Source: an uncultured Christensenella sp.
GTDB taxonomy: Bacteria; Bacillota; Clostridia; Christensenellales; UBA1242
Direction: 5' to 3'
Assembly (NCBI GenBank): GCA_905207515.1
Contig: CAJLLK010000012.1
Span: forward strand, 1-21,053
Length of the DNA: 21,053 nt
This document shows, in pieces, positions 12,970-21,053 of the stretch. Every line of letters begins with the position of its first letter. The stretch's first letter is position 1. Both the position numbers and the translations under genes were made by a program. The notes under the pieces are model-generated. The model made no database searches, was not told the origin of the DNA, and saw nothing but the letters and a program-made list of their open reading frames with translations.

Positions 12970-13827
12970 GCTGTCAATGGAAATATCGTCGATTTTGTCA
13001 CCGAGAAGCGAAAACGACACATAATTTTTTTGATTTTGAGATAATGTTATATATTCTGTTGTGGTAAGTGGCAAAAAACTTGTCACGTTTCCAAAAAAGC
13101 TTTTAAGTTGGTCGACAGAAATCTCTTCTTTAAGTTTTTCAGTCAAAGAATTTATAACAAAGCCATAGTCTTTTGCTTTTATGCTTTCCATAACGCGGTA
13201 AGGCAGAAGCTCTTTTTTGTTTTGTGCTTGTTGATACATAAAATTCTCCTTTTCCAAAACAATGTCACTGTCGAAACGATAGATGGCATTTTTTTGTCTT
13301 GACAGGCTGTCATTAATATTTTTTTTCACTGTCAATTGGTTGTTTCCCAGCTCAAATTCATCGCCAGAAATGTGCGTAAGCTTGTGCTTGTTTGCTGAAT
13401 AAATATATAAATCGTTTTCAAATTGCACAAAGGCAAAGTTTTTTTGCTTAAAAATTTTATAGTTTTTGCATGGATGTGGGCAAATGTAAGACAATTTCCT
13501 GTCATCTGTTTCAAAGCTTAAAACATGACCGCATAACGAAACTTCGCAAGTTTTGCCAGAGATGTTCAGGCGTTCTTTGACAGTAAGATTGAAATGTGGC
13601 GTCTTTTCCAATAAAATTATTGTTCTGTCTTGATGTTTCAAAATGGAAAAATTTTCGTTTTCAATCGGCGCTTTCAAGTTGATGTAAAACGGAATTTTTT
13701 GGCTTTGCGGATAGATAAAAATGACATCTTCATTTTCAATTTCTATCATGTCATTTTCGTTTATTTCTAGACATTCGTTTTGCGTTTTTATCAAACATGG
13801 ATAACTGCTTTTAAGGAAATATTTCAT
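12964..13827 (-). CDS. Unrecognised 287-residue protein
   Basis: The ATG at 13827 is preferred over in-frame starts further upstream, because upstream codons are AT-rich and hydrophobic and look non-coding; no clear ribosome binding site is seen, but a TATATT sits just five bases before the ATG, so it may be leaderless. The first half is strand-rich (CLEINENDMIEIENEDVIFI, FYINLKAPIENENFSILK, RTIILLEKTPHFNLTVKERL), like a beta-sandwich or propeller fragment, with four cysteines in residues about 95-125. The second half is helical (YQQAQNKKELLPYRVMESIK, EEISVDQLKSFFGNVTSFLP). There is no signal peptide or membrane helix. It is convergent with recO (6-base stop overlap) and divergent from the Myb-like gene. 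I recognise no family. Confidence 0.7.
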   Translation of the reverse strand: MKYFLKSSYPCLIKTQNECLEINENDMIEIENEDVIFIYPQSQKIPFYINLKAPIENENFSILKHQDRTIILLEKTPHFNLTVKERLNISGKTCEVSLCGHVLSFETDDRKLSYICPHPCKNYKIFKQKNFAFVQFENDLYIYSANKHKLTHISGDEFELGNNQLTVKKNINDSLSRQKNAIYRFDSDIVLEKENFMYQQAQNKKELLPYRVMESIKAKDYGFVINSLTEKLKEEISVDQLKSFFGNVTSFLPLTTTEYITLSQNQKNYVSFSLLGDKIDDISIDSL

Positions 13828-13992
13828 GATATAATATATGACAATAAAAAATATCTTAAAACAAAAATCAAAAAAATATAAAAAATACATTTTTTTGACA
13901 TTTTTTTTGCGATTTTTGCCTAATTTTTCACAATTTTTTGATTATTAATTAATTTTATGGAAAAAATTCCTTCATAAATTTTGGAGGTAAAC

Positions 13993-14733
13993 ATGAAACT
14001 TTGGAATGATGATGAAGTTAAATCACTTTTTAATGAAGTTGAATATTGCAAAAACAATCAGCAAGCGCTCAGAATGGCGTTTGTTTTGCACGCAAAGAAA
14101 TTTAAAAGAAAGCCAAACAGCGTGAGAAATTATTATTATAAAGAAGTCGACAATTTGGCATCAAACGAACAGCGTTGCAAAAGACTCGGCATTGCACTTG
14201 AAAAACATCAAAAAACGCATTTTGTTGCTTTTGACGAAAAAGAGGAAGAAAAGCTTTTGAAAGATGTTTCAGAAATGGTTGCGAGTGGGAAATCTGTCAG
14301 AGCCGCTTGTCAGATTTTGAGTGGTGGCAATCTTTCGCTTATGACGCGTCTTCAAAACAAATATCAGAATTCCAAAAAGAAAGAAAGCAATGTCATTCCG
14401 TTCAGACAGAAACAAAAACTTTTGACTGAAAATGACATCAACAGTTTGTTTATGGGGCTTGTGAAACTCATCAAGAAGACCGCCATTGAAGATTTTATGG
14501 AAAAAACCAAACTTGAAAAACAATCATCTTCGTTTTTGCTTAAAAAGGCTTTTTTAGATTTAAACAAAAAAGACAAACAGATTGCCGACCTTCGCGCCGA
14601 CTTTGAAAAGTTGAAAGAAGAAAACAAAACTCTTTTGACACAACTTGAAAAATCAGCAAGCAAAAATGATGCCTTGAAACGACATTTGCTCAAAAACAAG
14701 GGCGAGAACTTTTTGGAGAATAAAAAGGTTTGA
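13993..14733 (+). CDS. Myb/SANT-like coiled-coil protein (RsfA-type)
   Basis: A 246-residue protein; GGAGGT (13982-13987) fixes the ATG at 13993. Residues about 1-55 are a Myb/SANT-like DNA-binding unit (LWNDDEVKSLFNEVEYCKNN then HAKKFKRKPNSVRNYYYKEV), as in the prespore regulator RsfA and its relatives. A second helical unit follows at about 85-120 (FDEKEEEKLLKDVSEMVASG, VRAACQILSGGNLSLM). The C-terminus (about 185-235) is a charged coiled coil (KKDKQIADLRADFEKLKEEN), likely for dimerisation. A sporulation or stage-specific regulatory role is inferred from the family only. It reads directly into the addB promoter, which overlaps its stop codon. Confidence 0.7.
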   Translation: MKLWNDDEVKSLFNEVEYCKNNQQALRMAFVLHAKKFKRKPNSVRNYYYKEVDNLASNEQRCKRLGIALEKHQKTHFVAFDEKEEEKLLKDVSEMVASGKSVRAACQILSGGNLSLMTRLQNKYQNSKKKESNVIPFRQKQKLLTENDINSLFMGLVKLIKKTAIEDFMEKTKLEKQSSSFLLKKAFLDLNKKDKQIADLRADFEKLKEENKTLLTQLEKSASKNDALKRHLLKNKGENFLENKKV

Positions 14734-14758
14734 TTTCTCTTGGGAAATGTGATAAAAT
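14730..14758 (+). promoter_or_regulatory. addB promoter giving a leaderless mRNA
   Basis: TTGATT (14730-14735), 17 bases, TAAAAT (14753-14758). The usual start seven bases past the -10 falls on the A of the addB ATG (14765), and no ribosome binding site precedes that ATG. It overlaps the stop of the Myb-like gene. Confidence 0.5.
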
Positions 14759-14764
14759 TTTGTC

Positions 14765-17700
14765 ATGGAAATCAACTTGATAACTGGCGCAACAACTTAT
14801 GAAGCGGCAATCAACACAATCAAAAAAATTGACATATCAAATCTGGAACAACAAAATTTGGTTGTGGTTCCAGACAGTTTTTCTATGCAAGCAGAAAAGT
14901 TGATTTTTGACGTTTTAAAAATCAAGTCCACTTTCAACATCGAAGTTGTCGGTATTTCAAGACTGGCAAGCAAAATTTTGAGAAACAACAACATACCTTT
15001 TCAAAGAATAAGTGCATTGGAAGAAGTTTTTTCAATTTTCAAAGCGGTGAAAGAAAATGAAGAAAAGTTTTCTTATTTTCACAAGTGTGGCGTGGATTTT
15101 TGTGTAAAAATTTTGCAAATCATAAAGCAGTTTAAAGCTTGCCAAATCAAGCCAGAACAAATCAAATCTGTTGGAGATGACTTGCTTGACAGAAAGATAA
15201 ACGACTTGAAGTTGATTTATTCTTCATATGAAAATTTTCTGGACGAAAAATTTGACCTGTCAAAATTGTTGGAATTTTTCATTGAAAATGCAGAAAATGA
15301 CCTAAATTTATCAAAAATCAACCTTTTTTTCATAAATTTTGACAGTTTTTCGGTGGAAATCAATTCTTTTGTTTGCAAACTTGCTTCTTTTGTCAACAAG
15401 ACTTTCATAGGAATGGCAAAGCCTATTTCGCCTGCCAATGCATTTATTTATGAAGATGACATTTTCAAAAAAACAACCAAAATGGCGAAAGATTTTGGCG
15501 TTAGCGTTCAGGTCGAAAACAAACCAACAGCTTTGCAAGCACAAAAATTGAAAATGGTTCAAAATCTTTTTGCGTTTAAAGTTGAAAGTGGAAAGGATGA
15601 TTTTTTTGTCAATGTGGTGGCAAAAAACCGGACCGACGAAGTTGAGTTTGTGGCAAAATACGTAAAAAATCAAGTGTATAGCGGCAAAAACTTCAGAAAT
15701 TTTGCAGTTGCAGTGTCGGACGAAAGCTATTATGAAATTGTAAACCAAATTTTTTCACAATATGACATTTGCTTTTATAGTGACAAAGCGGCAGATTTGT
15801 CTCAAACAATTTTGGGGCGTTTTTTGCTTAAAATTCTTGAAATTGCAAAAATGGGCTTTTCAAAAGCGAGTTTGGAATATCTTGTTTCTTGTCCGCTTTT
15901 TGTGACTGAAAATCGAAGCAAAATTTTGGAAGAAGTTTTTTATTTCAACATTGAAGATGAAAAAGAATTTTTGAAGCGCTATCCAGAATTTGAAAAAATA
16001 GTTGAAAAAATCAAAATTTTGAGGAAAACAACAAAAATTTCTCAATTTGTTTTGATTTTAAACGAAATTTTGGACAAAACTGACATTGAATTTTCTGAAA
16101 TCTTGTCAAAGCTTGACGATGACGGAAAATTTAAAGAAAAAAGTGAAAACGAGCAATCATTCAGGCTTTTGCAACAAGTTTTGGAAAAATTGTCGCTTTT
16201 GGGCGGTGAAGAAAACGTTGACATCTTTGATTTTGATTTGCTGCTAAAGTTGGCACTTAAAAGCGTGAAGGTGGAAACCATTCCAAATTATGTTGATGCG
16301 GTCTTTGTCGGCGACGCCACAAAAAGTTATTTTGAAGATGTTGACACGCTCTTTGTTTTGGGCGCGACGGCTGACAATCTGCCTTACAATCAAGCCGACA
16401 CGGGCATTATTGACGATGACGACATAAGAAAACTTAAGATAAACTTTTTGATTGAGCCTGAAATTAAAGTTTTAAATCGCAGAAGCAGGCTGAAACTTTT
16501 TGAGATGCTTCAACACGCAGAACGTCACTTGTTTGTTTGCACTCCAGCCAGTCTTGATGGCAAACAGGCGCAAAAAGCTGGATTTGTGGGCGACCTTTTA
16601 ACAATGTTTGGAAACAACATTCTTCGCACTGAAAGCTTGAGCGATTTTGAAGTGGGCGTTTTAAACAAGAACGAGAGCTTGGAAAAGCTGTTGTTTTATC
16701 TTGGAACTGAAAACAATTTCTTGCGCTCTTACACTGCTTTGAAATCGCAAGGGAAACTTTCAAAAAGATTTGTCGGAGAGTTGAGAGACATAAGAGGCGA
16801 CCTTCCAAAGTCAAATGATTTTTCAAATTTAAATGTGACAAAGAATTCAAAAAATTACGTTTCAGCATCCGAACTTGAAACTTATTTTGCTTGTCCGTTT
16901 AAAAGGTTTTTGACTTACGATTTGAAATTGAAACAAAAAGAAAACATTGAGCCAAACAGAAAGTTGTTTGGAATTTTTCAACACGCACTTTTGAAAGAGT
17001 TTGTGGGGAAATTTAAAGACAGACTTGCCACTCTTGACGAAAACGACGTCGACAAATTTTTGGAAAAGAATTTGGCCAGACTGGCAGAAAATGTTTATGA
17101 CAAAAAAGTTTTGGAAAGGGCAAGCTTTTCAAGCTTTCTTTTAAATGAAAGCAAAATTATCTTAAAAAACGTCATAAAAGAGCAAAAATACAGCGATTTT
17201 AGACCGATTTTGTTGGAAGAGAAAATTTTTGAGTCGCTTTTTAAGGATAAAAATTTGGTTGGCTATGTCGATCGGATTGATGTCTGGCAGGATTATTTTA
17301 GAATCATTGACTACAAAACTGGCAAGACTGACAGCATCAAGAAAGATTTGTTTTATGGCAAAAAATTGCAGCTGTTTTTGTATGCCAATGCGATAAAAAA
17401 TCGACTTGAGCTGGATTGTGCCGGAGTTTATTATTTCAATTGCCAAACGAAATATTCAAAAACCAATGAAAGTGAAAAATTGTTCAACGGGTTGACAAAA
17501 AGAGACAACGATGTAGTTTTGGCGACGGACACAAGGCTTCAAGACGAGAACTTTAAGAGCGATTTTGTTGGCATGTCAAGGAAAAAAAGCGTTAAGGACG
17601 GCGAATTTGAATTCAAAAACGGCAATGTTGTTTTAAAGTTTGACAGGCTTTTTGAATATGCGCAAAATGTTTCGAGCCAGGCAGCCGATGAAATCTCTGC

Positions 17701-17836
17701 AGGTTACTCGGCGGCAAAACCTGCCAAAAGCGAGTGTGAAAATTGCCCTTACCTTTCGATTTGCAGGCATATTGATGGCGACGGCTCCCGCGTTTTGGCT
17801 TCTTTGAAGAAAAAGGATGAAGAAAATGATAATTGA
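14765..17836 (+). CDS. addB: Helicase-nuclease subunit AddB
   Basis: A 1023-residue protein, shorter than the roughly 1150 of typical AddB. AddAB processes double-strand breaks and produces 3' single strands for RecA. It has the inactivated UvrD-like helicase core in the first two thirds (RLASKILRNNNIPFQRIS, NFAVAVSDESYYEIVNQIFS) and a RecB-type nuclease at the C-terminus: D849-Y-K851 in RIIDYKTGKTD, with the iron-sulfur cysteines C710 (YFACPFKRF) and C991-x2-C994-x5-C1000 (CENCPYLSIC), the same spacing as in B. subtilis AddB. The N-terminal Walker A (GxxGxGKT) is missing: the region reads INLITGATTYEAAINTI, more like RexB. No ribosome binding site precedes the ATG. The stop overlaps addA by 11 bases. 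Confidence 0.95.
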   Translation: MEINLITGATTYEAAINTIKKIDISNLEQQNLVVVPDSFSMQAEKLIFDVLKIKSTFNIEVVGISRLASKILRNNNIPFQRISALEEVFSIFKAVKENEEKFSYFHKCGVDFCVKILQIIKQFKACQIKPEQIKSVGDDLLDRKINDLKLIYSSYENFLDEKFDLSKLLEFFIENAENDLNLSKINLFFINFDSFSVEINSFVCKLASFVNKTFIGMAKPISPANAFIYEDDIFKKTTKMAKDFGVSVQVENKPTALQAQKLKMVQNLFAFKVESGKDDFFVNVVAKNRTDEVEFVAKYVKNQVYSGKNFRNFAVAVSDESYYEIVNQIFSQYDICFYSDKAADLSQTILGRFLLKILEIAKMGFSKASLEYLVSCPLFVTENRSKILEEVFYFNIEDEKEFLKRYPEFEKIVEKIKILRKTTKISQFVLILNEILDKTDIEFSEILSKLDDDGKFKEKSENEQSFRLLQQVLEKLSLLGGEENVDIFDFDLLLKLALKSVKVETIPNYVDAVFVGDATKSYFEDVDTLFVLGATADNLPYNQADTGIIDDDDIRKLKINFLIEPEIKVLNRRSRLKLFEMLQHAERHLFVCTPASLDGKQAQKAGFVGDLLTMFGNNILRTESLSDFEVGVLNKNESLEKLLFYLGTENNFLRSYTALKSQGKLSKRFVGELRDIRGDLPKSNDFSNLNVTKNSKNYVSASELETYFACPFKRFLTYDLKLKQKENIEPNRKLFGIFQHALLKEFVGKFKDRLATLDENDVDKFLEKNLARLAENVYDKKVLERASFSSFLLNESKIILKNVIKEQKYSDFRPILLEEKIFESLFKDKNLVGYVDRIDVWQDYFRIIDYKTGKTDSIKKDLFYGKKLQLFLYANAIKNRLELDCAGVYYFNCQTKYSKTNESEKLFNGLTKRDNDVVLATDTRLQDENFKSDFVGMSRKKSVKDGEFEFKNGNVVLKFDRLFEYAQNVSSQAADEISAGYSAAKPAKSECENCPYLSICRHIDGDGSRVLASLKKKDEENDN

Positions 17837-20800
17837 AGAACAAGAAAGAGTTTTGGCGAACGACAAGAAAAACATGATGATAAGTGCTTCGGCTGGCAGC
17901 GGAAAAACTTACATTATGATAAAATATATCGCCAAACTTATCTGCGAAAAAAGAATTCCTGTGAAAGACTTTTTGGTTTTGACTTTCACAAAAGCAGCAG
18001 CAACAGAAATGAAAGAGCGTCTTCAAAAAGCTTTGAAAGAACAACCCGAAGATGAATTTATCATTGACCAACTTGACGCACTTTCCACAGCAAACATCTC
18101 AACAATTCATTCTTTTTGTGAAAAATGCATAAAAAAATACGCAAATTTGCTTGATTTAAGCGAAAATTTTCAAATTGCAGATGAAAACATCTCGCAAAAG
18201 ATAAGAAACAGCGCCTTTGACCAGACTTTGAAAGATTTTCAAAACAATAACTCAAAAGATTTTTTGGAGCTTATGTCGTCTTTCAAAAATGACAAGAAAA
18301 AAATCAAACAAATTGTTTTTGAAATTGAAAAATTGGTCAACGCAGTCGCCGACAAAGAAAAATTTTTGGAAGAAAACTTGAATTTTTCTGAAAATTTGTT
18401 TGAAAAAGCAGGGAAATTTTTGTTTGATGACACAAAAAACAAAATTGAGCAATTTTTGAATGAAGTTTCCAAAATGCATTTGGAAGAATTTGAAAATGAG
18501 TTAAGGCAAAGATTTGATTTGATTTTGCAAACGAAAAATTTGGTTGAAATGGCAAATCAAATGGAGTTTTTTGCTTTTCCATATCTTCCAAAAAGAAGTG
18601 AAGTGGGCGATGAAACTGTTGAGAAACTCTTAAAATTGAAACAAGACATCAACAAAACTTTTGCAAAAATAAAAGCCTTAAATTTGAAAAATGAAGAAAA
18701 TTTGGCAAAACAAAAAAGTGGTCGTTTGGAAAAGATTTTGTTAAATTTGTTTAAAATGTATGAAAATTCACAAAAAATCATAAAAAAATCGCAAAATTAT
18801 TTGGATTTTTATGATTTGGAAAAATATATGAAGATTTTATCTGCAAATGAGAACTTATTTTCAGGGCTTCAATATGTTTTTGTGGATGAATATCAAGATA
18901 CAAACAAAATTCAAGAAAAAATCATAAAAAATATCGCAAAAAATTGCAATTTTGTTGCTGTTGGAGATGTTAAACAGGGGATTTATGGCTTTAGACTGGC
19001 AAGTTCCGAAATTTTTTTGAAAGATTTGGAAGATTTTCAAAATGACGAAAATTCTGCGGTGAATTTTTTGCAATCCAATTTCAGAAGCAGTCAAAAGGTT
19101 TTGGATTTTATCAATGACGTGTTCAAGGTTTGTATGACCGAAGAGTTGACTGGTGTCGACTATGAAAAAAGTTCTATGCTAAATGGGCGAAGCGAATTTT
19201 TGGATGAAGACGCGAAGGCAATCAACATTGACCTTGTTTGTGAAAAAGAAAAAACAGAAACGCAAATGCCAGAAGTTTACAGCGTTCAAAAAGCGGAGAT
19301 TTTTAAAGAAGAAAAATATGTCAACCAATTTTTGACGATAAAAAAACGCATTCAAGATGTTTTGTCAAGCAAAATTTATGAAAACGGGCAGTTTAGACAG
19401 GGGCGTTACAGCGACATTGCCATTCTGTCAAGAAAAAGAGACGACTTTTTTGAGCAACTTGAAAACTTTTTGACAAAAGACGGCATTCCAGTTGTTTCCA
19501 CTTCCAGAACGATGCTCTCTGATGAAGTGGAAGTGAAGGTTTTGATAAACTATTTGAAAGTTGCGTTCAACAACGACGACGAAATTGCACTGCTGAGTGT
19601 TTTGCTTTCTGGACTGGGAAATTTGGAAGCTGAAAATGTTTTTGCTGAAATTCAATCAAGTTCAATGCCGCTGACTGAGCTTGTGAATTCCGACCCTAAT
19701 GGACTTTTTTCTGCTTTTAACAAAAATTTGAATGATTTTAGAGAAAATTTTGTTGTTTTGGGCGCAAAAAAAGCCTTTTTGGAGCTTTTTAACAAAACCA
19801 ATTATCGCGCTTACATAAATTTGAAGCCTAACTTTCAAAAAATCAATGTCTATGTTGACAAGTTTTTGGCGGAAATAGTTTCAAGCGGCTTTGAGTTTGA
19901 TTTGCCAGGACTTATCAACTATTTTGAAACGGTCAACATCACAGTGACGACCGAACCGTCAATCGCAGACAATGCGGTGCTTCTGACGACGATTCACAAC
20001 AGCAAGGGCTTGGAATATCCGATAGTGTTTTTGATTGAGTGCGACCAAAGTTTGAAAAAGACAATGCCGAAACCAGATGTTGAAATCAACGAAGATTTTG
20101 GCTTGGCTCTGAAGTTTTATGACAAAGAAAACAACAGCGAAGTGGTTTCTGTCAGAATGAGAGCCATTCAAGAAAAAGAAGCTCAAAAAGATTTTGCTGA
20201 AGAGATGATGATTTTTTATGTGGCTTTGACAAGAGCGAAAAACAGGCTTTATCTTTTTGGAGAATTTAAAGACAGCATTTTTGAAAAATTCACGTTGCAG
20301 GCTTGCGACAGTTATTTTGACTTCATTTTTTATGCACTTAAAGACAAAAAGCTGAAATTTCTGAAAGACAAAACCTTTGAGGACGACCGTTTGCAGATAA
20401 ATCTTGTCGAAAACATCGAGCTTTTAAAGCCTGAAGAAAACGTGCAGAACTTTGATTTTGCGGAAAGTGATGAGAATGTTTTAAAACAAATCAAAGATTA
20501 TCTTGATTTTAAATATCCACTAAATGAACGTGCCAATTTCAAGTTGAAAGAAACGGTGACGAGCTTGAGTCAAAAAGAGGACATGATTGAAAAGTTTTCA
20601 AACGACGATTTTTCTTTTGGCGGAGCTTCCGTTGTGGTCGGAAACGCTTATCACTTGGCTTTGAAGACGATTGATTTTCAAAAAGTGACAAACCTGACCG
20701 ATTTGCAAAATCAGTTTGACGAAAACAAAGCTCTTTTGCAAGACATTGAAAAATATATAAATAAAGATTTGCTTTTAAAAGATATTTTAATATTAAAAGA

Positions 20801-21053
20801 TGTTGTCTCTGGTGGCACGACTTTCAAAGAAAAAGAATTTCTTTTGAAAGACAAAATTTGCAATTTGATTTCCACTTCAAATGTGCAAGATGAAATTTTG
20901 GTTCAGGGCGTTGTCGATTTGTTTGTGGTCAAAGATGACAAAATAACTTTGGTAGATTACAAATATTCAAACTCTGACAACGAAAATTATTTAATTGAAA
21001 AATATTCCGCTCAGCTTAAGCTTTACAAGCTCGCACTTGAAAATGCTTTCAAC
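17826..21053 (+). CDS. addA: Helicase-nuclease subunit AddA (3' end outside window)
   Basis: Open from ATG 17826 (AAGGA nine bases upstream) to the window edge, 1076 codons without a stop; AddA is about 1200 residues, so only a short C-terminal piece is missing. It is the 3'-5' motor of AddAB: Walker A SASAGSGKT with K27, motif Ia LTFTKAAATEMKERL, Walker B/motif II VFVDEYQDTN (D354, E355), motif III GDVKQGIYGFR, motif IV region FLQSNFRSSQKVLDF, motif V TTIHNSKGLEYPIVF and motif VI FYVALTRAKNRLYLF. The C-terminal nuclease has GVVDLFVV (D1031) and LVDYKYS (D1044, K1046). All helicase and nuclease residues look intact. The 11-base overlap with addB means co-translation of the two subunits. Confidence 0.97.
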   Translation, partial: MIIEEQERVLANDKKNMMISASAGSGKTYIMIKYIAKLICEKRIPVKDFLVLTFTKAAATEMKERLQKALKEQPEDEFIIDQLDALSTANISTIHSFCEKCIKKYANLLDLSENFQIADENISQKIRNSAFDQTLKDFQNNNSKDFLELMSSFKNDKKKIKQIVFEIEKLVNAVADKEKFLEENLNFSENLFEKAGKFLFDDTKNKIEQFLNEVSKMHLEEFENELRQRFDLILQTKNLVEMANQMEFFAFPYLPKRSEVGDETVEKLLKLKQDINKTFAKIKALNLKNEENLAKQKSGRLEKILLNLFKMYENSQKIIKKSQNYLDFYDLEKYMKILSANENLFSGLQYVFVDEYQDTNKIQEKIIKNIAKNCNFVAVGDVKQGIYGFRLASSEIFLKDLEDFQNDENSAVNFLQSNFRSSQKVLDFINDVFKVCMTEELTGVDYEKSSMLNGRSEFLDEDAKAINIDLVCEKEKTETQMPEVYSVQKAEIFKEEKYVNQFLTIKKRIQDVLSSKIYENGQFRQGRYSDIAILSRKRDDFFEQLENFLTKDGIPVVSTSRTMLSDEVEVKVLINYLKVAFNNDDEIALLSVLLSGLGNLEAENVFAEIQSSSMPLTELVNSDPNGLFSAFNKNLNDFRENFVVLGAKKAFLELFNKTNYRAYINLKPNFQKINVYVDKFLAEIVSSGFEFDLPGLINYFETVNITVTTEPSIADNAVLLTTIHNSKGLEYPIVFLIECDQSLKKTMPKPDVEINEDFGLALKFYDKENNSEVVSVRMRAIQEKEAQKDFAEEMMIFYVALTRAKNRLYLFGEFKDSIFEKFTLQACDSYFDFIFYALKDKKLKFLKDKTFEDDRLQINLVENIELLKPEENVQNFDFAESDENVLKQIKDYLDFKYPLNERANFKLKETVTSLSQKEDMIEKFSNDDFSFGGASVVVGNAYHLALKTIDFQKVTNLTDLQNQFDENKALLQDIEKYINKDLLLKDILILKDVVSGGTTFKEKEFLLKDKICNLISTSNVQDEILVQGVVDLFVVKDDKITLVDYKYSNSDNENYLIEKYSAQLKLYKLALENAFN

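Overview
The window looks like a chromosome segment of an AT-rich, low-GC Firmicute, most likely an uncultured gut-type member of the Clostridia able to form spores. Supporting signs are strong AGGAGG-type ribosome binding sites, consensus sigma-A promoters, a T-box leader, the yqzL-recO pair, the addB-addA pair, a RsfA-like Myb protein and a BclA-like exosporium protein. The lineage is inferred from gene content; there is no rRNA in the window.

Positions 1 to about 4600 are the end of an integrated, partly decayed mobile element. It holds a small unknown protein, an ArdA-like antirestriction gene broken by a frameshift, two frameshifted fragments on the opposite strand (one a membrane-anchored, propeller-like protein), and then a compact plus-strand cassette: P27-type small terminase, ParB/Srx-domain protein, methyltransferase-like protein and an SPL-like radical SAM enzyme. 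Nearly the same intrinsic terminator stands before and after this cassette. The element ends at a 16-bp copy of the tRNA-Ile 3' end, lying exactly 100 bp from the real tRNA-Ile(GAU) gene and next to clustered TACATCC repeats that look like recombinase arm sites. No large terminase, portal or capsid gene follows the small terminase, so this is a phage remnant or a phage satellite.

From the tRNA-Ile gene rightwards the content is chromosomal. On the minus strand: tRNA-Ile with a perfect promoter and a structured leader, a four-helix membrane protein, a stand-alone GlmU acetyltransferase domain and a small unknown protein. On the plus strand: an operon of a membrane-anchored Ig-like protein and a ComEC-type metallo-beta-lactamase-fold protein; then a T-box leader with an asparagine specifier (AAC) controlling an archaeal-type aspartyl-tRNA synthetase and asparaginyl-tRNA synthetase; a dispersed palindromic repeat; a BclA-like surface protein; yqzL-recO; a Myb-like coiled-coil regulator; and addB-addA (addA runs off the right edge). 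An unrecognised 287-residue gene lies on the minus strand between recO and the Myb-like gene, and its stop codon overlaps that of recO.

Functionally, the right half groups recombinational repair (RecO, AddAB) with Asn/Asp tRNA charging, and the left half is mobile DNA at a tRNA attachment site. The least ordinary points are the Asn-specific T-box over an AspRS of the tRNA(Asn)-ligase type, the orphan small terminase cassette between twin terminators beside the tRNA, an addB that appears leaderless and lacks its Walker A motif, and several frameshifts packed into about 1 kb.
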